A stretch of DNA of 64,000 nt, from contig CP136066.1 of assembly GCA_032622095.1 (NCBI GenBank), positions 173,413,164 to 173,477,163 on the forward strand, read 5' to 3'. The translations under genes and the position numbers were made by a program. Of this stretch, positions 1 through 11,779 are shown piece after piece; within the stretch, counting starts at the first letter, position 1, and each line of letters begins with the position of its first letter. This DNA comes from Siphonodentalium dalli. Lineage: Eukaryota; Mollusca; Scaphopoda; Gadilida; Siphonodentaliidae. A model generated the notes under the pieces. It searched no databases, had not been told where the DNA came from, and saw nothing but the letters and a program-made list of their open reading frames with translations.

Positions 1-795
1 TTATATAATTTACGTTTCGGTTTCGGTTTTAGTATGCAATCACTTAACATATAGCAATTACTGCCAAATTGAGTGTTAATTAGTCCCACAGGCACAACCA
101 GTTACAGAGTAGCATGGAGCATCAATTTCCTTGATAAAAGGGATGATTATTGAAGAAGTTTTGGGTTGCTTCAACTACGATGTCTGTTTGGTCACTCAAT
201 TGAATTGATCATATTATATCACAACAGGGAGGAAGAACGGGAAGAGTGAAGACATTGTGCAGCTGATCTCAATCTTCAAACTTTGTCGACTTACATAGTT
301 TTTATAAACCCCACTGTAAAACAGTTTTATATATAGTATGTCGTGGTGTGGTTCCAATTTGAATCCATGTTGCTTCGTGCAGTATTAACTATTAAGTTAC
401 GAAAGCATGCATTGCCACACAACGCCACTTTTACGTTGTCACTTCCTTGTGTGCATTCAGACTTGATACACAGTGATTGCACACGTGCTTTTGTCGGAAG
501 AAAACTTCAAAGGGTCGGAATTGATTGAAGGTCGCCGACACTTCCAGACAGTTCGAGAATTGCTACTAAGTATCTGATACTACCGCGTGTACCAATTAAT
601 GCTTGCATTGCACTCTACTATCGGTGGCACAGAATTTAATATTAGTTTTGCATCATTTAACCTAATATTTTGAGGATTATTCACGTTCACATTCAACTGA
701 CAACGGGATGCGGTTAAGTCCGGTTCATTTTTTTCTAACTGGTTACGTCGCTAACCGGATGCTAACTGGTTAACCGTCTAACCGTTTCAGCTCTA
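1..795. mobile_element. hAT-like element, right end only
   Basis: The terminus at 760-795 ends in CAGCTCTA. It carries the same GGTTAACC-rich subterminal sequence and nearly the same terminal repeat (TAGAGCTG.GACGGTTA on the other strand) as the complete hAT at 45048-47244. The left end is not in the window, so the target duplication cannot be checked. No coding sequence is visible between 1 and 760. Family assignment rests on similarity to the second copy. Confidence 0.55.
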
Positions 796-1145
796 GCACT
801 GAGTAGAGAACCTTTTTGCTTTAATATTGTAAAAACAATCATAATTTTAAGAAATAATAATAAAAATTTCGAGTGTTGAAACCATTGTAAACAAATCTGT
901 TACAAACATCGCCAATTGTCTTGTAGGTTCAATTAATTTAGTCGAATATGATTTTCAGAATAATTTTCAATGCTTTAACCTTTCCAATGTTTGATTAAAC
1001 TTTGGTGTCTTATTGGACTAATAGGACTTTTATTGGTACTTTCACTGTAACAGTAATGTTTATATAACAATGATTTTGACATGTGAAGTCTCTTATTGGA
1101 GAGTTATTAGTACTGAAATCTATTTTTTATGTACTCGTCGATGAC

Positions 1146-1397
1146 CAAGCCTTGAAATAGTGTGTCTGTCATTTGCAGAATGAGGTCCCCAGAGGGTGAA
1201 TTTAGTGATGCTACCCCGCATAGCGGGCTAGCATCACCAAATTCACCCTCTGGGGACCTCATTCTGCTTACACATCAGCAGAATGAGGTTCCCAGAGGGT
1301 GAATTTGGTGATGCTAGCCCGCTATGCGGGGTAGCATCACTAAATTCACCCTCTGGGGACCTCATTCTGCAAATGACAGACACTATTTCAAGGCTTG
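1146..1397. mobile_element. Four-armed foldback MITE (family A)
   Basis: The ends CAAGCCTTGAAATAGTG and CACTATTTCAAGGCTTG are inverted. Inside are two consecutive hairpins built from the arm GCAGAATGAGGTCCCCAGAG, so the arm order is A, A', A, A'. Flanks TCGATGAC (1138-1145) and TCGATGAG (1398-1405) match at 7 of 8 positions, which suggests an 8-bp target duplication. There is no coding capacity. Other copies lie at 11431-11760, 48905-49312, 49328-49497, 54512-54872 and 62871-63124. Confidence 0.8.
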
Positions 1398-1405
1398 TCG
1401 ATGAG

Positions 1406-2202
1406 TTGTTTTACAGACTTTTATGTTATTTCGTATGAACCCACTTCTCACAGATAGTTTACTTACCCATAATGGATGGTTCACAATTTTCCTCCATGTT
1501 TTACAAACTTTGCCTACCCTAAAATGTAGGAAATAATGAGTTCAGAAGTTAATGAAATTTTTTCTGGAGATTTTCCAACAGCAAGGTGGTTTCGAGTTGA
1601 TGAGTATCACGCATTCAAAATAGCCGAGGCGATTGCAAAAGCGGCCAGAAACTAGAAAAAAGGTAATAAACTAGGATAATGATATATTACATAGTATTTT
1701 GGCAGCTACGAGAATATGTTATACTATTTTTCAAACAAGCTGATACCTCATGCATGTCCAAACTCACAGTTGTTTGCTCTAACATTCTGACCGAAGTTGT
1801 CAGTCAAATATTTCTCCTAGATGTATGGACGTGTGTATTCCACGAACCTCTGATTGGCAACTTTGGTCAGAAAGGTATAGAAAACTACTGAGTATTTCTA
1901 AAACAAATAAGGTATCAACATGTTCTAAAAAATAAACTAGCATATGCTCGTAACAGTCAAATTGCTATGTTTTTGTATCAGTTTCTCATATATTATGTTT
2001 TTGTGCGTTTGCACATTTTGAATGTGTGGTACTCCCCAACCTTGAAACCACATCATTTCCAACCGTGAACAGAAAGAAATGAGAATAAAAATTACCCTCA
2101 AGAGTGTCAAAAAAAAATTTTGCCCTGAAATTTTTAAGAAGTAATTTCTGATTGCAAAATAATTGACGACAATAGTTCCCTATTTTCCCCTAGTTATGTT
2201 AT
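1406..2202. other. Noncoding stretch with one very short ORF
   Basis: Probably intronic to, or beyond, the minus-strand gene. The only coding-like signal is a 39-codon plus-strand frame at 1536-1655 (starts MSSEVNEIF, ends IAKAARN). It has no visible partner and could be chance or a transposon scrap. A short segment near 1409-1436 recurs near 62598-62630, so part of the region is dispersed repeat. Confidence 0.4.
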
Positions 2203-2384
2203 TTATAAGTTAGGCGAGACTAATCTAATAAGTTGGTTTATGAACCCGCCAACAACCTTTAATGCAAAAAAAATAAAAATAAAATACCCCAGATCAATAG
2301 TATAAATATACAAATACCGTAATTGCAAAAACAATACAACTCCATAGCAAAATGAGCAGACCAATGATGTCCAAATATTCAGAT

Positions 2385-2836
2385 ATTTTCTAATATATTT
2401 CCAACTAAATACCAACCTAATCAAATCTATAATGTCCAAATACTCAAATATCTTACAACTAAATACCAACCTAATCAGATCTATTGTGTCCAAATACTTG
2501 AATATCTTCCAACTAAAATCCAACCTACTCAGAACTATAGTGTCCAAATACTTGAATATCTTAAAACTAAAATCCAACCTAATCAGATCTATAGTGTCCA
2601 AATACTTGAATATCTTCCAACTAAATACCAACCTACTCAGATCTATCGTGTCCAAATACTCGAATATCTTCTGACTAAATACCAACCTAATCAGATCTAT
2701 AGTGTCCAAATTCTCAAATATCTTCCAACTAAATACCAACCTACTCAGATCTATCGTGTCCAAATACTCGAATATCTTCTGACTAAATACCAACCTAATC
2801 AGATCTATAGTGTCCAAATATTCGAATATCTTCCAC
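2385..2836 (-). repeat. 54-bp minisatellite over an exon end
   Basis: Eight copies of a 54-bp unit lie head to tail with an exact period; the words ATATCTT at 2448, 2502 and onward to 2826 are 54 apart. On the minus strand each unit encodes KIFEYLDTIDLIRLVFS-like residues, so 18 codons per unit keep the frame open through all copies. Each unit also carries the likely splice donor of the exon, GGTTG|GTATTT. Exon-end positions would be 2791, 2737, 2683, 2629, 2575, 2521, 2467 and 2413. The GT is changed to GA in the copies at 2575 and 2521. Confidence 0.9.
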
Positions 2837-3927
2837 AGAGTGTCATATCCTCCATAAAGATTCTTAAAATAACACACTGAAGGATCAATTCCTGCTTTCC
2901 GTTTTCGGACTTTCTTTAGAATGTCAGTTTTTGAAGGTTTATCGGCATTGCTACTACCACATGTACAGCTCCCGTCAGAAGAACCAGGAGTGCTTGGTGG
3001 TTTTGAAGAGTCCTTCATTGGCGATGTCACAGGAAACGTAGCAGCAGGAACAAAAACTTTGAGTCCCTCCCCCGTCTGGAAGAAACACGATGGAGGAATA
3101 GTCACTGTACTGTTTTGAATTTTTAACGATAAAGGTTGATTAAGGTTGAGTCTTTTGATGACGGCTGCAGGCAATGTTAGAAGCTGTCCATCCTTAACAT
3201 TTTGGAAATTTCCTGACGCCAAAGACGACGATGTATTTGATGTGATGGGCGTTTGTGGAGTCGCTGGCGATGCAGTTGGGGATCTCAGTAACGGTGGAGG
3301 TGGAGGTGATAGCACTCCTGATAATGATGAAATAGATGCGTTAGATAATCCATCAGATTGTTTAACTGTAGTTATGAGACCTGGAGCATGCAGAAGTCTC
3401 GGAGGCGGCGGCTGATTGTTCATAAGCGGAGGTTGACTATTCAAAGGAATGTTTGAAACAACTTTAGGTACGTTCAGGCTGAACGGAGGAGGAGGTTGGC
3501 TCACCAAAGGCTGCCGTAAATGAATGCCAGATCCGACCAATGGAATTGGCATCATGTTGCCTCCAATCCCAGGTGGAGGTCCGACGGGTTGGAATTTGAA
3601 AGCACCATTTGCCTGTAACATACTTTGTATGGTTGAAGAATTCGCAGTCGTTGTTTGAAGTCCTTTTGGAGTCACTCGAAACACATGAACTTGTTTGGGA
3701 CTTCCTTCTCTGGACTGGTTCTGGTTTACGGCGGAGACGCCTGATTTTTGTTCTTTCCCCGATTGTTCATCGGGCTCTTTTTTCATGTTCTCCAGAACCG
3801 ATGATATTTCTGCACCGATGGTTTCTGGGTCAAACATCGCAGCTTCTTCGATGGGAGATGATGGAGGTTCCTCGTCAATTTTATCTTCATCAGAACCGCC
3901 ATCAGAAACATCATCTCTTTTACAGCG
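2791..3927 (-). CDS. Gene 1 exon: proline-rich region and F-box-like start
   Basis: This is the fifth main coding exon of the minus-strand gene. The acceptor is a pyrimidine run ending in AACAG just before 3927, entered in phase 0. The first codons (RCKRDD) supply the last zinc cysteine of the PHD finger begun in exon 9185-9050. An acidic stretch follows, then proline-rich low complexity (PPPP, SPTASPATPQ). A block that looks conserved comes next (LTLPAAVIKRLNLNQPL ... VPPxCFFQTGEGLKVFVP-like, about 3240-3030). The end is CYFKNLYGGYDTLWKIFEYL, which resembles the first helices of an F-box. The frame stays open to 2203, but the most natural end is the donor at 2791. The rest of an F-box is missing here and should lie left of the window. 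Function is inferred as chromatin or ubiquitin-ligase adaptor; the protein is not identified. Confidence 0.7.
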
Positions 3928-4434
3928 CTGTTGTAAGAAATCAAGAGGAGATATTTAACGGACATGGCTCATTTTGAACCCTAAACTTATGTATACATAA
4001 CTTGGTAAGAGGTATCTCAAAACATACATACGTGGAAGATTTTGGAATAAATTTGGCGATATAGTGCAGAAAACACTTGTTTCTTAAATTTTTCAATAAA
4101 TATGAGATCTTTTCGTTTGTGACAGTTAAATTGTTTTAGTTGGTGATCGGGTAAAAATTGCAACTGTAGTAGGCATGAGAGATACGGATCTGGATATGTA
4201 TCCCAAAACAAGGTTCACGATATAAATATGTATCAGTATATCTCAGGTAAATATGCAGGGCCTAGATAAATATGTGCTTCTGCTATGGAGCCTTGTTTCG
4301 GGATGGTTGGTACCTGTTGGTTAGGAAATAATTTCTTCATATTTTTAAAGTATTTTCTAAACCTCACATTGTTAGTCGCACAGTAGTTAACTTGTCAGTT
4401 GTCACTGTAATCTATCCATTTCTTTTGTAGTATC

Positions 4435-4895
4435 CTTTTCTAACTCGGTTTGTTCAACTATGTTAAGTAAATATATTTGTTATTCCCGATGACACTTGCT
4501 TCGCTTGACAAATGGAAATGTGGTTTACCGTCAAGACAAATTTGACAAATGAGGTTCAGTCTTTTAGCGAAGTCCAGACACACGTAGTACATAACTTTTG
4601 GAATTCGGCCAAGCAAGGACACCATGTATTTTTGGGCAGGTTTGAAGCTCTAATTCTATACAATTGGTTTTAACCAATCACAGTGAGTGGTTTCTTCTAG
4701 ACGAGAAGAGGGCGGTATCTTCGCTCATTTATTATTTTGATTGATGGTACATGTGCATCATTGTGCTGAAGGAAGAGGCGGGGCATAACTGACAATCATA
4801 TCGATCTATCACCTGATCAATCGTCGATTCATTTTGGTAGCATTTACGAAGAAAAAAAACGTTGCATTGACCGTATAACCAGGAAGTAAAGGAAT
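4435..4895 (-). repeat. Fragment of hAT family present at 56408-58515
   Basis: The sequence aligns by eye, in reverse orientation and with only scattered differences, to 57745-58155. Landmarks are TCTAGACGAGAAGAGGGCGG near 4697 and ATGTGGTTTACCGTCAAG near 4520. No terminal repeats or target duplication are visible at this copy, so it is a partial relic. Confidence 0.75.
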
Positions 4896-5566
4896 AATCT
4901 ATTCGTGGAATGACCTCATAGGCATGTGTCCCTTCGATTAAGTTCCTGCCTTCCTGAGTTAACCACAACATTAGAGCGAATTACAGGCTTACGGAGTCCG
5001 GATGACTGCCGTGATTACCAATGGAGACACCAGCGCGTGGACAATAGCTCGCGCATACAAACAATTACGGAACATTTGTTAATGAACCATTGAATACGCG
5101 AACAAGAGAATCCTAATGAATCATTGAACAAGATGGACCATGAGCAGTCATTCAACAATTTATTGGTCTAAATGAAGCCCCAAAATACAACCGTCGCAGT
5201 CAAAGTGTCTCATGTCATTGATAAGAAGATAAGAGAATGGGACGAGAAGAAATCAGAGTGACCGAGAAAAGTGACTTCTAATCAACTGTCCACTAAAGTA
5301 GTCAACAGGTGGTTGCAAGCCTTGAGATTCAATGAGAACCACCAAAACTATTCTCGTAATGATTCTCGCGAAACTTTTCAAAGTTCAGTGCTGTATGACT
5401 AACTTGATTCAGCATTTGATGCTCACAAAAGTAAATGTATTTGGAGCCTGGCGTTGATATGTTTCACGGTTTCAATAAGACTTTCCATTTCCAACCTGAC
5501 GATATTCAATATGTTGAAATACCGGCCAGCTCCAAAGTTAAACCCAACTGAGAAATCACAGGAAAC

Positions 5567-7440
5567 ATGCACCGTGATTGTGGCACCAGCCCAAAACCAG
5601 CAGAAAACAGATGGCAGGTTGGATTAGTAAAATACAGAGACCCAGGCGCAGTGCGCCCCCAACCATTCTTGCTCTTCTGGCTGACCCCCGACGGGTGGAC
5701 GGTTCAAGGTACCCCTTCTGGAACGGATGGGGTGCCCCTCCGATTGCACCTTGTTCTTGAGATAACCACCGCCCGAAGCGCGAATCTAGTGGGTGGATCA
5801 TATGATCTGGCATCCTACACCCAATGCTAGTGAATATCACGCACGAGGGGAAGCATCTGGCAAGGATCTTCTTCAGTCTGTATGAAGTGTGCACAACGTT
5901 ATTAATATGTTGCCCCATAGACGCAACATTATCCTGCAGTGGTGATCTCAGAGGTCAGCAATGGACCTTGCCTTGTATATTAAATGAGACCACTATGCGA
6001 ACCAAGCACTGTCAGGAAAAAACAAAACCATTGCGTACCGACAACAGTGCCAATAAGAAGAATTACGAATTAGAACCAAAGGCCGATATCACAGAAGACT
6101 GACGCGCTGTGTCGCCCATTAAGCCCGAGCGGGATGGCTGATATAGACCTCACTTCAACTGCCGAGACCATGTCACAAAATCATGTAATTAAATCCCATA
6201 GTCGTCCCAACATGCTGATCACGTATAACTTCCTGATTATGAGAATGTGCATTGCATTGAGTAATGTGAATCGTGATGAGAGGAAATCAGTTGCGTTCTG
6301 AAGATGAGCATATGTCTAGTATGTATAATGGACTCATATATATTATTATCTACGAAACTGAATTTTAATTAGAATTGAATGCAACCTGCAGATAAAAATA
6401 TGCGGATGCACCCTCGTAAAATATATAACCCACATGTACCAAGATATTTTTTATACCTATTTATGGGTATTTATTTGTCAACCATAGGTGGTATGAAAGT
6501 CAAGAATATTAACGGTCGCGATTCATATAGTGACCCAGTGTATCATTACCGCCCTTAGTGATATGACTGACCCATCATCCAAAGAATATTCCTGAAGACT
6601 ATCGACACAGGCGACACTCTATTCCAGCAATGACCATGACCTCGCAGGAGCTGGATGGCACATTGAAAGAAGTAACAACTTATAAAGCAAGGAGTTGAAC
6701 AATAAAATCCGAGAACAATAAAACTTTTGCATACCTCTCAGCTGGGTCGATCCCATGTCGCCAAGTTTGCAGTCCGATGGCATAACCACTCAGCTACGGC
6801 GACGCTTGTCTGCATCAGAGAACCCCGAACAACGAACTGAGTTCCCTCATGAGCGCATATATGGGTGACCCCAAAGGAATGTCCAAAGCCTTTTCACCTC
6901 GGGCTGGAGCTACAGCTCGTCCCGATCCCGATATCCATCCGTCCGAACTGGCGATGGTTTGTTAGGAGGGGCAGGGTCCTAAGCATGCCTCCTACTAGAA
7001 CGGCATCGGGGAACATAAATTTTTGTATTAGGGTTCAAACCCGAAAGTACTGGCTGCTGTTGATCAGAAGGTGGTCAGTAACTGAAATTCCAGGCCCACG
7101 GACATGGAGTTGGCCAACAAGGAGGAAGCATGATTGGGAATTTCGGGCACCAGCCCAAACCCAGCAGGGACCGAAGGCATATAGGATTATAATATGGACA
7201 GGGCAAACCCCCAGCCATGCTGACCCAGAGATGTCGACTTGTAGCGATGGACGGCATAGTGCGAGTGTTAGTAGCGCAGAAAACAGCCGTACCTGGGCAC
7301 GCCAACCCGCCAACGGACGACCCGAGGGTACAAATTGGCGTCCCGTACGATAGTCCAGGGAGCCCACCAATTGTGGCCGGATGGGGTGCCCCTCCCGCTC
7401 CCTGTTTGGTGTGACTATCACCCCCGAGTCGCAAAGAAGG
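5567..7440. repeat. Two diverged repeat blocks
   Basis: Blocks at 5567-5840 and 7140-7440 share GCACCAGCCCAAA.CCAGCAG near their left sides and GGATGGGGTGCCCCTCC near their right sides, in the same orientation. Both hold modest open frames on both strands (for example 6865-7353 plus and 7075-7434 minus). The proteins resemble nothing I recognise and are rich in W, P and R, as expected from GC-rich noncoding DNA. I do not call genes here. Confidence 0.45.
6738..6806 (-). repeat. tRNA-derived SINE head or tRNA pseudogene
   Basis: On the minus strand there is an A-box-like TAGCTGAGTGG (6796-6786), then a B-box-like GGGATCGACCC (6754-6744). Their starts are 42 nt apart, close to normal tRNA spacing. 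GTCGCCGTAGCTGAGTGG resembles the 5' half of a tRNA. The anticodon arm pairs poorly and the B box deviates from GGTTCGANTCC, so this is a SINE promoter or decayed tRNA copy, not a working tRNA. Confidence 0.55.
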
Positions 7441-7667
7441 TATTTTAGTGTGATTGCACTGTCAACACCATTCAAGTCTTTTTGACAATTGCTAACAATC
7501 AAAATTACACCTGTTGATTTGTGTTATGTTGATAAGCACCTTGGCTGTGGCAACTAACGGCAATAAGCTAATCGATTGTATTGACGAATAACCCTGGTTT
7601 GCACTAAATAATTTTTTTTTTTAACATAATATTATTAAGTTGAAATTTTTTTTTAACAAGTGCAAAT

Positions 7668-8460
7668 TTACTGCTTCCGTCAGTTGGACACCAGACGACG
7701 ACTCTCATACATGTAGTATAAATAAACCTTGTAGCGACAAAGCCGTCAAACAGCCGAAAGTAAGTCAACTAATTTTGTGATACCGTTATCGCACAGGCCG
7801 GAGCATGTGGCACCTTCGCTTGGACCATAGAATAAATTGCACATGTATGCAATAGATTCTTGCTATAAAGATGAGCGTATTTAGTCGTATCCAAATGTGC
7901 ATATAGTATTCTGCCTCTCGGCGACAAATATTATGCCAATTTTTTTTTTATCGGCTTATTAAATATATGGAAAACAAAATTGCTTTAAAACAAAATGAGT
8001 TTCCATACAAAGCCGGGATATATTGCATATCCTTACAATCCGATGTTACAAGAGTTAAATACTGCTTCCAGTCAGTTGTACACCAGACTACGACTGTCAT
8101 AGTATAAAAAAATATATATTGTAGCTACAATTTACAAGGCCGTCAGACAGCCGAAAGTAAGTCACCTAATGTCATGATACCGTTACTATACAAGCCGTAG
8201 TACGTGGCACTCGCTTAGACCATAGAATAAGTCGCACATGTATGCAATAGATTCTTGCTATAAAGAACCTATGAGCGTCTTTAGTCATATCCAAATGTGC
8301 ATCTATTATTCGTCCGTTCGGCGACAAATATTATATAAAGATGCCCTCTTTTATCGGCTGTTTAAAAATATGGACAATTTTTTTTTTCCGTTAAAACGAA
8401 ACGAGTTGGCCACAAGAACTGACAAGCCGATTACGATAATAAAAACGCTATAGAAACGCG
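7668..8460. repeat. About 390-bp tandem duplication
   Basis: Two adjacent direct copies (about 7668-8043 and 8058-8460) share in order CTGCTTCC.GTCAGTTG, CAGCCGAAAGTAAGTCA, CACATGTATGCAATAGATTC and GGCGACAAATATTAT. Differences are scattered, so the duplication is not recent. No long frame is shared by both copies, and the function is unknown. Confidence 0.75.
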
Positions 8461-9049
8461 AGTCTGCTCGCGTAGTCTTGTCAATTGCATACAATCAATA
8501 ATAATCAACGGAAATAATGTTTTTTGTATCACACAAAAAACAGTCAACACTTAGCTTCTGATGTTGTCCCTCCCGTTGACAAGGAAAAAGTGAAAGAATG
8601 CTATCTGGCTTCGAGTTAAATGGTCATTTGGAGATCACGTGGTCAGAGGTTACAGGAGGTCATGAAACATGATAGAATGTACCATAGAATTTTTGTACCG
8701 TTTTCAACTAAGGGGTTTGTTAACCCTTCTTTGTTAACATTGGGAATATACCATATAGTTCAGTGGGCAAGATAACTTAGATGGAGATATGCCATTGCAA
8801 CTGTTTTTGCAGTGTTGTAAGTAAGGTTGAGGTTGGCTGCTTGAGCCTCAAACATCTAAGAGATGACACAGCCCCATTAGGCAAGGAGAAATTAAACACA
8901 AATTCTCTGTATAATAAGTTCAACAAACTGTCTATAAATATCTGAATTATTTTAAGGGAACTATTTATCAAATCAACGAGTGTTTAGTAGTAAAGGTTCA
9001 ATTGAATTAGGTTGACAGCATCCATACACCTGAATTTAAAATTACATAC

Positions 9050-9185
9050 CAAACACCTGAAGTTCTCAGGAATATCATACACATTGACACACCTCGAGTG
9101 GAACAGGCACATACACATTTTACATTGCAGTGAAGGAGCTTCGTTCTCCATTCCAGGACAATTAACTGTACACAGTTGAGGCAAC
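9050..9185 (-). CDS. Gene 1 exon: PHD finger
   Basis: A 136-nt exon with acceptor GCTTTGTTTCAG before 9185 and donor TTG|GTATGT after 9050, entered in phase 2 and left in phase 0. It encodes LPQLCTVNCPGMENEAP, SLQCKMCMCLFHSRC and ENFRCL. With RC from exon 3927 this gives the PHD pattern C-x3-C ... C-x2-C, H-x2-C, C-x2-C. PHD fingers commonly read histone H3 tails, so a chromatin role is likely for the gene. The exact completion of the last C-x2-C pair across the intron is strong evidence for the splice. The frame runs on past the donor to 8984, but that extension would replace the second cysteine environment and is probably intronic. Confidence 0.82.
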
Positions 9186-9660
9186 CTGAAACAAAGCATT
9201 GTAATATTAAAGGTACGGTTGGCCTTGGCGGTGGGTATCCTGTAAAAATATTTCCACCCGTCAAAAACCACCACAAACAGAAAGAACATCAAAATGTAGA
9301 GACTTTGTCCGTATACAAATAAGAAATATCGCATAAACAGTATGTTATTGTCATATATTTGACTATTGTTATGTAAACAAAAGCATAAAAAGTTACTTTT
9401 CTGGGGTTTGTTTATATTATGATGGTAAAAATAAAGAGCGTTGTTTGTGGGTGAATTCCTGATATGGAACTAATAAAGAGCGTTTATGCCATTCAGGCTC
9501 TTGCTTAGGTAAAATATAGTAGGTCTTTGTGATAACATGCTGTTTACGCGATGGTCATGGTATATATGAACGAAACTGTATGCGTTTTAATGTTTTTCTG
9601 TTTACGGTGTTTGGAACAAATATGAATATTTTCGACAATTAAGGCCTCACGTGCCTTTAA

Positions 9661-9844
9661 CCCTTTCGTGATGGGAGCTTCGCTGGTAAGAGAATGCACT
9701 GGCTTACAAAGTTAAGGTAAATATTGTTAGGCCAATGTATTCTCTTATATATGAAAGGCTCCCTGTGGGAGACTCGCGTATATAAGAGAATGCATTGGCA
9801 CATGATTTTCATAAACATTTCCGTAATCTCCAGTCATGGAAGTG
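9661..9844. mobile_element. TTAA-flanked MITE (family C)
   Basis: TTAA at 9657-9660 and 9845-9848 borders ends CCCTTTCGTGATGG and CCAGTCATGGAAGTG, which are roughly inverted. Internally it has the palindromic word TATATATGAAAGGCTCCC / GGGAGACTCGCGTATATAAG typical of the family. TTAA targets are used by piggyBac and Kolobok transposons, and the ends beginning CCCTTT favour piggyBac-like. There is no coding content. Confidence 0.7.
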
Positions 9845-9848
9845 TTAA

Positions 9849-11430
9849 TGATATCCGCACACACAATAAGCAATAAGGTGAAATAAATACGTGTTATATA
9901 CGCAATGTGTTTTTACCGATTCAGGTATCGCAACGAGGCCTGTTTTTTTTGTCATAGAGCGATGAGGCGACCTTGGTTGCCGAGTCGCTATATGACCGTG
10001 AAAAACAAGCCGAGTCACGATACATGAATCGGTACAAATACATTGTGTGTATAACACATTTATCTACCATTTGTGTGACAGAATCTACCACACAAATTAT
10101 ATTTTAAGAGTTTTTTTTTATTTGTGTCCGACGGTTAGCGTTATTGAGTAAATTCTCCAAATCTGCAAGTGTAACTGCTCTAAATTCTCCCAACTGCAAT
10201 TGCACGTGCATTTGTCTAACAGAAATTGAATTAAATGGACAAAATCTCTTACACTTGCATTTTTTATATAATTAAATAATAAATAGTCAACAAATACTTT
10301 CTGATATGTTGTACCATATTACCCACGATGGGAGGCAATCAAATAACGAGCGCCTTGTATCGCAACTTCATTAACGATACAGATGCTTTTATCGCCAATT
10401 TTATCAGGGAATTTCATAGGAAATGGTAGATAAATAAAAATACTGAAGAGGGGCTTACCATATTTTTATTTGCAAATTCACTAATAATTTTTCAAGAGTA
10501 AAAAAATATTTATCCTCAATTAGAAATTTAGTCCAGAAAAATATTTATAATACATCAATTAACCCTTTCATGACTGGAGCTGCGCAAGTTGATATGACAT
10601 AAGATCGGACGAATGCACAGATATATGGACGGATGGACAGACAGACACAGCTCATTTCTATATTTCCTTCTCCAGTGCTAGTCAGTAAAATTTGCCATCA
10701 CTGCCAAATACCAAGTTCCATCCAGACACATTTCTTTTCCATGTTTAGCAACATATCAGAAAATAAGACTAATGCAAAACATACAGTAAGTAATTGGCCT
10801 TTAAAGCCACATGGCGGTTTGCGCTCCAAAATACACCTAATAATATTCGCTTTTGAATTTTTCCCAGTATCGAAACAGGTTGATAAATACCTGAACTACC
10901 TTTCTATGGGCATTATACCTTATACTTCAGATTTAATTCTTAAATTACATAATTTGATGGTTCTAAATTTCAGTCTTATATGTCACAGAAAGACACATTG
11001 AAGTCATAAAAAATAGAACGTTCAACATAGTGTTTGGGTCCCAAACAAACAATGCCATGTGCCTGGCATGAAACAGAAAAGAGCGTTCTGTGTTTGTCCA
11101 TTCCTGATATGGTAGAAATAATGAGCATTTGTCTCCCTTCTGTGCGAAAAATTTAAAACAGCTGGAGAATGGCAGTGACCATGGCAAATAAATTTTAGAG
11201 CACATGGACGATGATGGACCTGGTAAAATATTTCATGTATTAGTCAACTATCTTATACTGCCTTCCAAATTAAGTAGACAAAATTTGAAAGCTCGAATGG
11301 ATCCACGTCCATCTATTAACTCATAATATCATTATCTGTGGTCCAATGAGAAAATGTCTTGCTATGAATGACTGATGAATTGGTTATACAGATTGTGGGT
11401 CATCATCAGGCCTGAGAGTATGGTGCGGGA
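9849..11430. other. Gene 1 intron, little structure
   Basis: Mostly AT-rich sequence without convincing exons. A solitary TTAA-type end (CCCTTTCATGACTGGAGC) sits at 10560-10585, with no matching right end nearby. Open frames at 10633-11001 and 10963-11205 have no recognisable domains and no good splice context. Confidence 0.5.
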
Positions 11431-11760
11431 CATTTTCAGAATGAGGTCCCCAGAGGGTGAATTAATAACGTTCGCTTCCCTGCATAATGGGTTAGCATCA
11501 CTAAATTCATCCTCTTGGGACCTCATTCTGCTTAGGCCTCATCTTCTCTGGAAAAACATTTTTAGTTTCTTTAAAAATTTCTTTAGCAAGTTTCTTTTTA
11601 GTTTAGTTTCTCTATATCCCCAAATTGACAAAACGATACAATGCATAATCAAGGTGCCCAATGGGTGCACATCATAATATTCACCACCTGGGAACTTAAA
11701 ATCTGAGTCTAGATCTCCCATATCACCTTCTGGAGACCTCAATATTCAAATGTCCAGCAC
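11431..11760. mobile_element. Long variant of foldback MITE family A
   Basis: Begins CATTTTCAGAATGAGGTCCCC and ends with a diverged inverted counterpart (GAGACCTCAATATTCAAATG). A complete A/A' hairpin lies at 11435-11530. The middle, with ATATCCCC.AATTG and AATGCATAAT.AAGGTGCC, is shared with the copies at 48905-49190 and 54512-54872. These define a longer, non-four-armed form of the family. Confidence 0.7.
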
Positions 11761-11779
11761 CATATTTTGAGGCAATCTA

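Larger units (their letters stand above)
3928..9049. other. Gene 1 intron, filled with repeats
   Basis: The phase-0 intron between the PHD exon (ends 9050) and exon 3927. It contains a rearranged piece of the hAT family seen at 56408-58515, two related degenerate repeat blocks (5567-5840, 7140-7440), a tRNA-like SINE head and a 390-bp tandem duplication. I saw no additional exon, and the cysteine spacing of the PHD finger argues against one. Confidence 0.7.

Noticed and set aside
2432-2674. Plus-strand frame MSKYSNILQLNTNLIRSIV...
   Set aside because: It is the antisense reading of the 54-bp minisatellite; the minus strand fits the exon model and splice sites.
3146-3977. Plus-strand frames opposite the proline-rich exon
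   Set aside because: They are antisense shadows of exon 3927-2791 with no domain or splice support.
6738-6806. Functional tRNA
   Set aside because: A and B boxes are present, but the anticodon stem does not pair and the B box is off consensus.
5556-7502. Overlapping frames of 90-160 codons on both strands
   Set aside because: Both strands are open because the DNA is GC-richer repeat; compositions are biased and nothing is recognisable.
7668-8460. LTR pair
   Set aside because: The copies are adjacent with no internal coding region and no TG...CA ends, so a tandem duplication is the simpler reading.
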